NCBI GenBank assembly: GCA_038373885.1
Contig: JAWZYV010011619.1
Coordinates: forward strand, 1,550,001-1,614,000
Direction of reading: 5' to 3'
DNA: 64,000 nucleotides
Source of the DNA: Cheiracanthium punctorium
Taxonomy: Eukaryota > Arthropoda > Arachnida > Araneae > Cheiracanthiidae
Made by a program: the position numbers and the translations under genes. The notes beneath the pieces were generated by a model, which saw only the letters and a program-made list of their open reading frames with translations, made no database searches and had not been told where the DNA came from. Shown piece after piece: positions 23,844-36,040 of the stretch (within the stretch, counting starts at the first letter, position 1; each line of letters opens with the position of its first letter).

Positions 23844-25884
23844 TAATATGATATACAAATAACTACGCGACTATTGCATGAAGCTTATGCAAGAAAAATA
23901 ATTCAAGGTTAATATACACGAAAAGCTCACGAGCTTGATGTGCGTAGATTTCGTGTCATCATTTGAATATAGCGTAATTGCATATTAATAGCTACGAAAA
24001 GACCAAGACATACCTCATACGTGGAAATACATCATGGAGGGACTCTACCTTAAACAAAATAACACAAACAGCCTAAAAATAGCAGTTATTTTATCTGACA
24101 GTACAGTGAACAATAAGTAAATCTAACATTTTGAACTTTCTTTAAATTTTTGTAGCATGTTCTTATTAAATGAAATTTACCGAAACAGAATTGATGAAAT
24201 TCACTAATCAAAGATGAACACTTTTTTAAAGCACCAAATAGATTTTACACCGTGGGCCGTAACACACTATTATACATTAAGCAGTTACAAAACTCATTAA
24301 TTCTACTGAAATTGAATTAATTCATTTATTCACACAAAATCCAAATGTTCTTTGGGAAACTTTTTTTAAAACGAAAAACTGTAATATTACTCTTTAATCG
24401 GTGTTCGTTTGCGCAGACTAGAGTCATTCATCAAACAACTCAACTTTTTTTCTGTTCTAAATTTGTAAGTAAACTCTGGTACTACCTCAAAGAAGACAAC
24501 TTAATTAGGCTGAATTAGTCCTAAGAGTTTCTTTCTAGCTCTCTGGAAGAGTTTAAAAACAAAAATCCAAATTAGTCGAACATGATTAGGACAAAGGAAG
24601 ATTGGAATGAAATAAACACATTCTAAGCTCGAAATTGTCTTGTAAAGGTTTTTACGAGGAATCTTCGGTACATTGTAAAAACATCTTCTCAGTATGCGAA
24701 CGTTACAAACCAGCAAGTAAATAAATTTCGCTTTTTTTATTCTTTATTTTTAGGAGAGTTACTGCTCTTAGTCTTTCCTTAACAATATCATTAGGAGGTT
24801 CTCGAAGAAGAATCACATTAGGCTTGTGGCTAGAATACTTTTAGGTTTTATCTAAAGAGGAAAAATGTTTGTTGCTTTGTTTCATTATAATTACAGAAGA
24901 AAGCCTACTAATAGGCAAAGAAAATACACTCCCGTTTTCAGTTATAACATGAAATTTATTTAAGAAGTAGGATGTATATCCATACGTGTTCTTTTAAGTC
25001 TGGTATATTTACAATTAATTGGATATTGTTTTAGCTAATGTTTTGGGGGATTTTAAGCATAAGATTGCTATTGAGAACAGTTATGTTTATTTATACGCTA
25101 ATACAATATATTTTGATCGATAAAATTAAAAGTTATGACCTTAAAAATTTATAGGTAGTAGGATTGGGCATTAATGTCCATCAGTAAATGTAATCTTGGT
25201 AGCTATTTGCGCTGTTTCTTGGAATGTAAATTCATTATTAATTACCCCATACAATAATGAAACTGTTTCAAAATAATTAATTAAAAAATGAACTGCTCTT
25301 GTCCTATGTCAATGCACTGGAATATGCTTCGATCTTCTGAAAATGAATAAGATTAGGTTTCATTTGCGTATGGCATTCTTAGGGGGGGTGAAATAATACT
25401 AATAATAAAAAAAACTTTTCTTTTTGTTGCTCGATGTGAATCTACTTTTAAATTCTCCTTATAAATCTAATGATTAAAATGGTGTTTTATGTGAATTTTA
25501 TGGATCTCCACAATCATAAGTTCCTGTTAGCAAAATTTTTATTTCATAACTTTCAAGGGAAAACTCTCATCGACAAGAATATTCTGAAGAATATTTTCGC
25601 GCGAAAGATTATTATCAAGAATTTATCAATACTACTCATGTGATATAGCTACGTTTATTTAAAAGAATAATTCCATGTATATATATATATATAACCATAT
25701 ATTTGGGTAAAGAATCCCAATCTCCATCTTGTTTGAAGATACACAACTTGAAATTATCAGCGTTGCAAATTATCTTTATAAAGCACTGATTCAACTAATC
25801 ATGCTCCATAACAATAAATTAATTCCCAATAAACCATCTTAATTTGCAAACGTGAAAGGGAAAATTTTGAGAAGCTGTTTCCAT
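23844..25884. other. Gene-free AT-rich stretch
   Basis: Short (TA)n run at about 25678-25692. No coding or RNA signal recognised; the minus-strand ORF at 24501-24716 looks random. Confidence 0.5.
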
Positions 25885-26254
25885 TACACCTCTCTTAATA
25901 ACTCAAAAGAGTCCATTGTATAATTTAACAGCCCTAATTCAATAAGGGCGATTCTTAATGCTTCAGCAGCGGCTTACTATATACTGACGATCGCGCGAAT
26001 AACGTTATACCCAGCATACAACTTCAGACTTGAATGTCGGTTCCGAGTCAGTCTCTACTCGACATTCTAAATGGAATTATCATCTGGAATTCGAAATGTC
26101 TGACAATCCCCGGAGAGCATCCACTCGTGAGGGGTACTCCTGCCGTACATCAGACTGCTGATTAAGCATGTCAAGATGCGTTAACGATAACGGGTCTACA
26201 ACCATTTTGCTCAACCCCATTAAGCAGTTTCTTACAGCAAATGCGCGTTTAAAT
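25885..26254 (+). repeat. Dispersed repeat, copy A
   Basis: Aligns in direct orientation with 27905-28251. Shared anchors are 'GTTATACC.AGCATACAA', 'ACTCTAAATGGA.T.ATCATCTG' (26065 region), 'GGAGAGCA.CCA', 'GATTAAGCA' and 'CTTACAG.AAA'. Divergence is high. The copies bracket a tandem duplication. Class unknown; it could be a MITE or old segmental duplication. Confidence 0.7.
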
Positions 26255-26870
26255 ACGAACTTGAAGAGGTTTGTGGTAGATTCCTGGTTGACTCTTGCCT
26301 GTGAGGAGAGTGCACTTTCTATAACTGCAATTTGCTCGAATGTGTAATTGTAAAGTTCTGAGAATTCGAAAATGAGTCTAATGGTTTAAACTATTCGTAT
26401 TAACTAGCCCTAAGTATTCTTCAGTTCTAAGTATTCTGCAGCGTGATTTTGAGGATTTATATTATAAATATATTCAATTAGGAAATTGAGTTATTCTCAC
26501 ATGATGCAAAATAACACTGCTGCATGCAATTTACGAGAAACGTGTTTTATGGTCAAACCATTTGTAGACTTCTAAAACATTTTTGACACATAATATGGTG
26601 CTACTGAATTTGTTTGAAATGAATTTATTGTTAATAAATAATTTTCAGTATTTACTAAGCAAATATGCTTGATCTAATATGCATTTTATTACAGAAATAA
26701 TAAAATAAACGTACTTAAAGAGAATTGTAATTCTGAAATGGTCAGTATTTTACGTTTAGCCCTATTTTAGAAATCCCACCAAAGTTTTCCAATGAATATA
26801 ATGCATAAAACATAAATGATTGGTAATTCTCAATATATTTCAATATTTTTAGTTATTCAGCAAATCGAAT

Positions 26871-27471
26871 GTACATTGGTGAGGTTAATATTACACAATT
26901 AAGTCTGTTATTTATTGTTGTCCAATATGCAATCATTTATTTCTTTTTCTATTTTAAAATTACCACATACAAATTAGCACTTATATTATCAATACACGTC
27001 CTCGCCAATATTTCTGGACTATTCTATAAATAAACCGCTTTGTGCAGAGCTCACGCGCAAATGTTAAGCAGTCCTAGGTTGAGAAGAGTACAGTCATGAT
27101 TGTACTCATGACTGTATTCATGACAGTACTCTCATTCAGTCATGACCTGTCAACAATGCAAAACATGTACATTGGTGATGCTATAGTTACAAAATTAAGT
27201 CTCTTATTTATTGCTGTTCAATATACAATCACTTTATTTATCTATTTTAAAAATACCACATACAAAATATCACTTATGCTATCAATACACGACCTCGCCA
27301 ATATTTCTGGACTATTCTACAAATAGACCGATCGCTTTGTGCAGAGCTCACGTGTAAATGCTTAGCAGTCGTAGGTTGACAAAAGTCAGAGAGAGTAAAG
27401 TCATGACTGTACTCATGACTGTATTCATGACTGTACTCTCACTCAGTCATCATCTGTCAACAATTAAAAAC
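26871..27471 (+). repeat. Tandem duplication, 296 bp period x 2, with 12-bp TCATGACTGTA microrepeats
   Basis: Copy 1 (26871-27166) and copy 2 (27167-27471) share GTACATTGGTGA..., a central block ending in 'CTCGCCAATATTTCTGGACT', 'CTTTGTGCAGAGCTCACG', then three to four phased TCATGACTGTA/TTCATGACTGT microrepeats and 'CATCTGTCAACAAT'. Both copies keep the same reading frame through a hydrophobic peptide ending ANISGLFYK. I do not recognise it, so I do not call it a gene. Confidence 0.9.
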
Positions 27472-27904
27472 CTTCAATAGCTGATTTCCTTGGTACATCA
27501 GGAACACAAGTGGTTTTTTTTCCGTTAAGGATCTGCCAGTTCTTGTCATTAGATTACTCCTTGGCTTTCAATTGGAAGTCATAAGTGCGTAAAGCCTTGA
27601 AGAATGGAAAGAAAATGTTTTCATCGGTTTCTGGGCATTCCATGCTCTTTTTTCAGAAAGTAGATTGGCATGATCGTTTCCCATAATTCCACATCGCACA
27701 AGAAGGGCTGGAGAAGTGTTAAAGCTAAGGCTTACCCAGGGTGTACCACGAGCAGGCCTGCTACGTCACACCTCCATAACACAATTATTGATGGCGGCTT
27801 TCATTAATCATGAATATTATTTAACTTCTGAAATTTGATTTGCAATTAATACTATTTAAAACTGAAATATCAAAGGAACCATTTTGAGCAATTCTTTCCG
27901 TTAA
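27472..27904. other. Moderate-GC spacer, nothing recognised
   Basis: Lies between the tandem duplication and dispersed repeat copy B. No stable ORF with a known motif. Confidence 0.5.
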
Positions 27905-28251
27905 GGCTTTCTTTGAGAGTTAATATGTGCAATTTGAGAATCCAAATTCAGTGAGAGTAATTCTAGAAAATGTTTTAGCAGCATTTAATATTTGATGATC
28001 ATGACTTAAGTTATACCAAGCATACAATGTCAGTTCCGAATGCCTATTGCACGTCTGTCTAGAGTAGACACTCTAAATGGAGTCATCATCTGAAATTCTA
28101 AATACCCGACACTCCCTGGAGAGCAACCAGTTATGAGAACCCTACTAATGTACATTAAGATCTTGATTAAGCACAAGATGGGTTGATGGTAAAAGACTAC
28201 AATTATTTCGCTTATCACAATGTAGCCTCTTACAGGAAACGTGTGTTAAAT
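27905..28251 (+). repeat. Dispersed repeat, copy B
   Basis: Diverged direct copy of 25885-26254; starts being clearly alignable at the TTAGCAGCATTTAATAT / TCAGCAGCGGCTTACTAT block and ends near CTTACAGGAAACGTGTGTT. The ORF on the minus strand here has no recognisable product. Confidence 0.7.
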
Positions 28252-31200
28252 AAATTATAGAGATGAAACATCTTAAGAAAGATTGCATAAGGTCTTATTT
28301 AAAGCGTGGTTTAATATCTATAGTGGCGGCTTATTTCACTGCCTTATTATTCAGTTTTATTGTTTAGAAAAAAAATTTTTGAAGACGCAGACAAGAGTAT
28401 ATTCACACAAAAGCTGTCTCTTCGTAGAATATTGATTGTACTGTATAATTTCCGCAAAATTAATTTTTTTATTCAATTCTGTCAAAAGACTATAATAAAA
28501 CAGTTTCTGAAGAAACAATGTAAATGATAAATATTTGAAATATACATGTATTTTCCGAAATATTTCCAAAACTATTATGTGGTAAAATATTTTATCTAAA
28601 CTTCACTTACGACTAACAAAAAAATGCAGAATACAGTTTCATACAAATAGAAGAAACACAAGGATTGAAGTGGTATGAAAATTTCTTACGCATCTTTATT
28701 TTAACATCATGAACTTAATAAGCCTTGTAAAATAAGGGCTTAAAGGACATTTTCAATTATCAATATTTCTGATACATAGTCATTCAAGATGCTCTACTGA
28801 AGATGTATCATTAAATTTTTGTAATATAAACTACAGAAAATATATGTGAATAACAATTACTTTGTTTCCATCATTAAAAACATTTTCAGATATTGTAAAT
28901 CTTTTAAAATAAGGGGAGGTTGTATCGTGTACCAAAGAAATTCGTTTAGTATTAATTTTATGAAATTATTTTACGTTTTACTGATTTTTTTAGACAAAGC
29001 TCTTATATACGCTTTTAAATATCGGAATATATCAGCGTGAACTATTCTGAACATAGAAAAATTTACATATCATAACTCTTATTCTATCACCTGCACTTTC
29101 AGAAGAAAGAGTAGACCCATTCATTTTTATTATATATTTTCTCTCATTCAATTTCTTTCTGAAATTCTTTTACGTGATTTCAGAGATGACTTCTTTCCGA
29201 ATAAAGGTTTCCAAGGATTGGAAATCAGGGAAATCGTTGCCAGATTTTCACCTGAATTCATCGTATCGTATGATATCGAAAGAATCGATAGAGCTATCCT
29301 CTCTAGGCTCTTGCAGTCAGAACTTGAGTTTCTATTATTCCATTTCTATTTTTTTTTCTCGCTTTCCTTCGGCTCCCATAGAAGGTTCGAATTTTTTGCA
29401 AGGTGTGAGATATGTCTTCAGAGATATATATAAATGCTATTCGAGCTAGCCAAATGGAGAATATACTTTTTGTCAAGGGCTGGAGTTATCAGCACATTTT
29501 CAGATGAGGTAGCAGTTTGCGATCTTTCTGTATGATGGTATAATATTGCAAAGGAGTATATTTTTAGAGTAAAGAGTGAAATTCTATTTTTATAGTTGAA
29601 ACACTAACAGAATAAATCAAGCTTTCATAACGGTTATTGTAACAATGAAGTTTGGTGGCTATTGTATAATTATTACAACTGCGTTGTGCCGAATGAAAAT
29701 TCAGGTTCGATACACATAGTTGTAAATATGAGAAGAAGACGTTAAAATACTTACTAAACTAACACTTAAAAATTATTTCATTTAAAAGAAAATATTGAAA
29801 CATAAATTTATTAGACCGGCTGGTTGTGGCTCAGCGAAATAAAAAAAAAAACGTCCTGCAAGGACGTGAGAAGAAGATAGAGTGATTTAAAAATTACGCC
29901 AGCTCAGAATTGCACATTTACGAGAACAAACACTTGATTGAGATAAATAACGCCTTTCCCAGAGCAACTCTAAAACTTAATCCAATAAAATTACAATGAC
30001 GGAATAATTTTAAAGATGTCGCAGGGCAACAAAACAAACAACAACAACAAAAAAAAATAGCGTATGCCACCAGGATGCCCAAGAGGGTAAAGGAAAAAGT
30101 CGTTGCTATTGAAAATGGACGTAATGTAATCTATTTTTTTTTAGCCCAGAACGACTCGAGACAAATAAGGATTTAAGGAAAATGCATACGGGGTCGAGGA
30201 AAAGCGAATATATAGATTAAAAGCCGAAGTGACAGAAAAATGAGAACAGAAAAGTACTTTAGAATTGAATTCTTGATTTTGGATAGATCACATTAAATAA
30301 ACACAAATTATAAATACACACAAACTAGATATGTGATATTCATCACAGTTATAAGACTCAATGGTACGTTAACAATATTTATGAGTAAAAATATTGAAAA
30401 TGGATCAAAATATTACAATCACATAGAAATAAGTTAATTTTTTGTAATTTATTAATACGATAATTATTAATTATGTAACTTATGGCATCTATGTTAAAAT
30501 GCACTCATATGTTAAAAAAGCACACACTGGATAAACTCAACATTTACCAGAATCAAATGATGTTTATTTCAAATTTATATTGAAGTGTGTCACTAACACT
30601 TTTGCATCATTAGTGTTTTCACAGAAGATAATTTTAAATTTTTTCTCCATTATAACAAGAAATATATAATAGTGCTTTTTTCCCATGATTTTCCTCCCAA
30701 AAATTTAAGAAACCTGATTGAGACCAAACAAGGTTCAATCGTATCAGTTAGCGCAACAGATTAAAAATTTCAATTTTTATGTATTATTTGAGCCCCACCC
30801 ACACACAAAATAAAGTAACTGTATAAAATCTAGCATAACATTTTGCTAAATAAACTTTTTCTTAAAAAAACAAACCAGTGAAGTATAATTTTCAGCAAGA
30901 GTTCCTTTAATCTAGAAATTTAACTGCGTAAAATGTCCATACATTTCTGTTAAATCATACCTTAATCTTCAGAAAATAAATGTTTATTCTCAAAAAGTTC
31001 AGAATCATAGTTTCACTTAATTTAATACGTTCGTTTACTAATTTAATTAATCTTTCTTACCTTTTAATTACAGTTTTTGCACACGTATGATTAAAAAATA
31101 CTGAGCTTTAAATAATAACATTCAAAAATTCTGGGGTGCGAAAGAACCGAACTTAAAATAATTTTTTGTTAAATGCCATTCAAATAGCATTGACATAATA

Positions 31201-33270
31201 ATATTTCGATGAGTTACGCAGTATCTCTTCCATTTAAAGTTGATTTTAAAGTAATTTAGAAGAGGTATTAAGTAATTTATACATTACTAATAATCGGCAA
31301 GTGAAATACGTATTTTTATTTTATAGAATAAAAATAAATTCCTAATGTATTTTTTCACTTGTAAAGAAAATATACCATACATAAAAAGAGATTTTTAAAA
31401 AACTTTTAACAATAAATGATGCCCTACAAGTTGCTTTCAGCTACGGTAAATTTGAATGTAATAAAAGTTATTCACAAATTATAGTTACTGAGTTATTATA
31501 CTGAGTTATTCAGATAGAATATTTTCACTAATATTAAAATATTTTTTGTGTGGTGTTTTGCGCCAAACAAAAATACAATACTTTGGTCAGTGTGCATAAT
31601 TTTCATATTTACATAAGTAAATTTTTGTTTAAGCTTTAAGCAAAGTCATTAATATAATATTAATATTTAAAGTCAATACAGTTATCTGTATCACATATGA
31701 AACAGGAATACTAAGGAGGTTTTAAAGGTACTCAACTGGGTACCATGGGTCGCAAAAATACACATGGTTGCACAAGTAATACATTTTTATATAAAATTAG
31801 TTTTCTAATCTAATTATAATTTGCTAATGTTATTTTATACAAGTACATGTTTTAAAAATTAAGTATGATGAATAAGCTAGACATTTTGCAATTTTTTTAG
31901 GAAAATGCTCAAAAACAAGAAATATAGAGAAATTTTCCATTTTATGCATTAAATTTACCATTGGATTATGCAATTTTAACGCAATTTCAGTGCGAGACAT
32001 TTTCTGGAAAATAAATTTTCATCGGAATAATTCTCTTGTTTTGATTAAAAACATAAACTAAGCAAAGTTCAGAATTCGCATACCTCAGCTTTTAGATTTG
32101 AGATTCATTTCTTATAACAAAACAAAAAAGGAAATGAAGAAAAAGAAACTCGATGTTAATAAATAAAGCTACGAATGAATACATATTATACGGTAAAAAA
32201 ATAACCGAATATATTTTGATTAAAACAAACCTATCATATGTATTTTGTCGTGAAACTCAGAAGGAAGCTATAAAATTAAGATTTATTACTTCTGTAAGCA
32301 AAAACCTACTGAGTGCATAAAAGAATTTGCCTGTCGTAAATTATTTTATGTTTTCATCCTAAGAATATAAATTTCAGTTAGCTGCAATCAGCGCTGTTTG
32401 AAGTGCTTTGTATAAATTTGTGTTGTGAAGAAATCGCATATTTTAAACGGTATTTTTTTGAGCCAAGAAAACAACTATCATTTTTTATGAAGCTGTAAAC
32501 TTTGTACCGTAAATTTTGTTACCGTGTACTTAATCTTGTATTTATAGCCTTTTATGTGAAGCGTAAAATTTCCGGTTGAGTGCTATAAAGGCAGTGCCTC
32601 TAATATTTATTACATAATCGATTATAAACAGACAATTTCTGATATGTATATTTATGAGTATAATTTTGTTTGTTATTCTTAGAGGGAAGAGCCATTAAAA
32701 TATATTATTTTGCTACTGGAACTTTGATTAACTAAGTTTTATTTATGCTTTAAAAATTGCATATTTGTATTCATTGTGAAGTTGTTTGGTTATTAATAAA
32801 TAAAATAAAAATAATAAGAAATACTTCAAGCTGAATAATTTCATCTTCACTTATTAGGAATAATATGAAATAAACCTTTAAAATAAGTGAAAAGTATAAT
32901 TTTTTGTAAAGAAAATAAAATCTATTTGCGGAGTTACCTCGATGCGATTTATTCCTCAAATATGCTAATTTTAGGAAAAATTGTCATTAAAATTTCAATA
33001 TTTGGTTAAAGTTTATTTTATTAAATGTTGTAATGCAACATTTTTAATGTTGATATTTTACGTTAATTTAATAAATATCTGAATAAAAATTATTCGATCA
33101 TCTTTTTAAAATAATAGAAAGAAATATTTACATGTTGGGTAATCTTAAATGCTGTGATATAAAACATTGATGAATAACATGTAAATGAGGAAAAATAAAA
33201 ATTGTTTCCTGATGAAATAATAGTATTTTTCATGGAGTTACTGTGCAACCTGGCTACGAGAAAAGAAACA
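28252..33270. other. Gene-free AT-rich stretch
   Basis: A perfect 7-bp stem hairpin (ACGTCCT-GCA-AGGACGT) lies at 29851-29867. Two overlapping ORFs at 29174-29449 are open in two frames at once, but neither peptide resembles a known family. Nothing else recognised. Confidence 0.5.
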
Positions 33271-33303
33271 TTATTATTACTATTATTATTATTATTATTA
33301 TTA
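33271..33303. repeat. (TTA)n microsatellite
   Basis: About eleven TTA units with one interruption (TAC). The asparagine-rich minus-strand ORF across it is an artefact of this repeat. Confidence 0.95.
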
Positions 33304-33540
33304 AAGAAAGGCATTTAACTATAATATGCAGCTGCAGCTTTGATTAGCCAACACCTTTTTTAATGAAGTGTTTAAAAAATACTTCTTTATAATACGCATT
33401 GTTGATTATTCATTAATGAGTGAGAAAAAATGCATTTTATTCAAATACGAGTGATATGTACTGATATGTAATTTTAAATTACACATCATTAAGTGAAAGA
33501 CAAAATGTTCGTTCTCTGTGGAAAAACTGTATTACATATA

Positions 33541-34317
33541 CAAGGTGAGTGCCATCATGGTACATACTTTGAGGCCCGGTACAGGACACTGCAACAATCA
33601 CATTCTGTATATGAATGTATGGTCAAATGTGAAGCGTCGAAGCACAAACACAGGAAAGGACATACGCCGGAGACGGAGAAGAAACGGATTTACTAGTTGC
33701 TTCTGCTGCCAGTAGATGGCCTGGCTGCGTTGATTTGGGGAACAGAGGCCATTTTCGTTTCAGTTTCCGTCCATTCGCCATTAGAAACTGCATGTGGTTT
33801 CGCGCCTGTTCGGGCGCCAGCCCACTTCATCCTAGTTGTTCATCAGTACTTGAATACGGCATTTGGCATGCGATGGATTGGACGTGGTGAATCAATCTCT
33901 TAGCCATCCCGGTCTCTCGATTTGATGCCCCCCTTAATTTCTTTTTATGAGGACATTTGAAGAATGACCTTTATGCCATTCCAGTAGACTCCGATGAAGC
34001 TCTCGTTGCTCGGATATCCTTAACTGCTGCACGTGTGCGTGAAATTCCTGGTATCTTTGAAAGTGTTCCTCAATCGCTGCACCGACGCTGTCAAGCATAT
34101 ATCAGTGCTGGTGGGCACTGAAAATAAAACACTTTCCCAATCATTTGTCTTTTCTTGTGTTTGTGCTTCGATGCTTCACTTTTGACCATAATTTACTCTT
34201 TCCTGTGTTCGTGCTTCGACGCTTCACTTTTTACCAGACATTCCTATGCAAAATGTGATTGTTATAATGTCACTCTCCAGCCCTCAAAGTTTGTACCATG
34301 AATGAAAAGTCACCCTG
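33541..34317 (+). mobile_element. Internally deleted Tc1/mariner-superfamily transposon, 777 bp
   Basis: The left end CAAGGTGAGTGCCATCATGG follows TA (33539-33540). The reverse-complemented right end CAGGGTGACTTTTCATTCAT continues into CATGGTACA, CTTTGAGG and further, giving terminal inverted repeats of about 130 bp. Within the left repeat, 'GTGAAGCGTCGAAGCACAAA' occurs once; within the right repeat its complement occurs twice in tandem (about 34145-34185 and 34198-34235). The interior keeps only the C-terminal third of a transposase with stops. Most of the coding region has been deleted. Confidence 0.82.
33822..34121 (+). pseudogene. Transposase C-terminal fragment (IS630/Tc1/mariner superfamily)
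   Basis: Conceptual translation of 33822 onward gives HFILVVHQYLNTAFGMRWIG, then a motif equivalent to WPxRSPDLxPLxFFLWGHLK. In this motif the Trp codon has become TAG, SPDL reads SLDL, and the reading frame breaks before GHLK. A further segment (from about 33985 to the stop at 34119-34121) reads VDSDEALVAR..., then IPGIFESVPQSLHRRC, the usual C-terminus of this transposase group. Known family members use a DDE/D catalytic triad; here the N-terminal DNA-binding domain and the first two catalytic positions are deleted, so the copy is dead. Exact subfamily is uncertain. Confidence 0.8.
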
Positions 34318-34321
34318 AATG

Positions 34322-34603
34322 CTTTTTCTGACAGCCGGCAATCACATCCAGTCATTTTGCATTACGAAGGCCAAAAATGTTGTACTTTTATCAATCACTT
34401 AATGGGTGACAACGGGGGGCGAAGGAACGGATAATTTAACAAACAGGCCTAAGCCGGTAGGCCAATCCCGACCATGATTGTAGACAGTAGTGTGCTAACC
34501 ACCATTGTGAGAATTCTGTGTAGAAACCCCTGTCTGAACTCACTACCAGAAAAATACGCTATTTTTATTTCAAAGTAGATTGTAATAACACACTCTATTA
34601 AAA
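34322..34603. other. Spacer between two transposons
   Basis: Contains a weak tRNA-A-box-like stretch on the minus strand (about 34450-34500), but no B box was found. No gene seen. Confidence 0.4.
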
Positions 34604-35718
34604 AAAAATTTGACGCTCCAAGGAGTCGCCCGATAGTAATGAAATTTCTTATGCAAAGTCATTCGGACTGAGCATGCAAATGATTAAAATCTGAAGTCCA
34701 ATGAATGAATGAATAGCGGAAGCGCTAGCGCATCCGAACTGCTCTTCAGCAGATGCATATAAGGAGCTATTCTCAATCTGATGGTTAAAATTTCTGTGTC
34801 ATTTCAACTGCGATATTTTACGTCGGCTGTAACAATGACTCTCCGAAGGATCCGTGCTCATTACGAATGAATGTGAGTTGGAAAGAGGCTGGTTGGACGA
34901 ATCGATGAATCGCTCGACATTTGCGTCCAAGCGATGCGGCTATTAGGCGATGCTGTCAAGAGTGTGTCAATACCACAAGATATCAGCGTCAAAATTGTAG
35001 CGGTCGACCGAGGGCCAAAACAGAACGAGAGGATAATCTTTAGTGACGAGTCCCGTTTCCAACTGTGTCCTGTCAGCAACCGTAGACGTGTCTGGAGACG
35101 TTCAGGGCAGAGTGGGAATCCTGCCCTGAATATCGCACGCCACCCACACAGGTGTTACGGTCTGGGGTGCCATCTCTTTTGACAGCCGGACCCCCTTTGA
35201 TAGCCATTTCTGGTGTATTGGCAGCATAGAGGTACGTTGACGACATCCTGCGACCGGTTGTGTTGCTGTTCCTTTTGCGACACCCTGGGCTTACTTTTCA
35301 ACTCAAGAATGCCCGCCCGCATTCGACCCGTGCTGCTATGAATTGTCTTCAAGCCTTCCTTGTACTTCCTTGGCCAGCTATTTCGCCTGATCTCTCTCCC
35401 ATGGAGCACATTTTGTAAATCATGGGGAGGTGATTGCAACTATCTCAAAATGTTGCCGATTTAGCCCGACAGTTGAAGACAATTTGGCAAGAAACTCCAC
35501 ACGACAACATGCGGGAACTTTATCAGTCTGTACCACGTCGTATGAAAGCTTGCATTGAGGCCAGACGTAGAGCAACCCTATTGACTTGCTCCCTTTGTAG
35601 TGGTCATACACTAAAATAAATCATTCAATTATTTAGAAATTTTAATCGTTTGTTTTTTTATGCATGTTCTTAAATCCACCAATTTTTATCGCAATCGGAC
35701 AATACCTTCTTGGCGTTA
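34604..35718 (+). mobile_element. Degenerate Tc1-like transposon, about 1.1 kb
   Basis: The left flank TTGACGCTCCAAGGAGTCGC ... CCCGATAGTAATGAAATTTC and the reverse-complemented right flank TAACGCCAAGAAGGTATTGT ... CCGATTGCGATAAAAATTGG are diverged terminal inverted repeats, extending to a shared GCATG...CGATTAAAAT block. The interior is a broken Tc1-type transposase. Total length is shorter than an intact ~1.6 kb Tc1 because the middle of the DNA-binding region is deleted. Outer limits are accurate to several bases. Confidence 0.82.
34834..35590 (+). pseudogene. Tc1-like transposase pseudogene (DD34E type, inactive)
   Basis: Starts with ATG at 34834 (MTLRRIRAHYE, matching the usual N-terminus of this Tc1 group), then a stop and frameshifts. 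From about 35025 the catalytic domain is readable: IIFSDESRFQL (first catalytic Asp present), RRRVWRRSGQ, a frameshift near 35157, a TVWGAISFD-like stretch, VDDILRPVV, LTFQLKNARPHSTRAA, LPWPAISPDLSPMEHIL, and a C-terminal MRELYQSVPRRMKACIEARR. In active relatives the second site reads FQQDNARPH; here it is FQLKNARPH, so the second Asp is Lys. A stop follows the MEHIL motif. The loss of a catalytic residue plus several breaks shows a long-dead copy. Only N- and C-terminal segments survive from the normal ~340 residues. Confidence 0.9.
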
Positions 35719-36040
35719 TTTATTATTTATTATTTATTTTATTTTTTGTTATAAAGTGCATTTAAAGCAAGAATGGTGTGCTTTTATACTAAAGTAAACC
35801 TATTGCTTTAATTTAATAGGATGGTTTTCGGTAACTGATTATGCTTCAACGTTTCGGTATCTGATTTAGCTAAGTGATGTAACTTTATAAAGCATAGAGC
35901 GTATTAATATTTATATTAATAGCTTATATGTTCGAAAAGATAACATTACCTGTAAGGAATTTGGATATGAAGAATCTCATTGAGTCAAATATTATGAAAT
36001 ATAGCAAATTTGGGTAATATTGGTACATTTTTCGGAAGTT

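Noticed and set aside
29174..29449. Overlapping ORFs open in two frames
   Set aside because: Neither translation resembles a known protein and there are no convincing splice sites.
34440..34510. A-box-like tRNA/SINE head on minus strand (GTGGTTAGCACACT)
   Set aside because: No B box at the expected distance and no tail; too weak to annotate.
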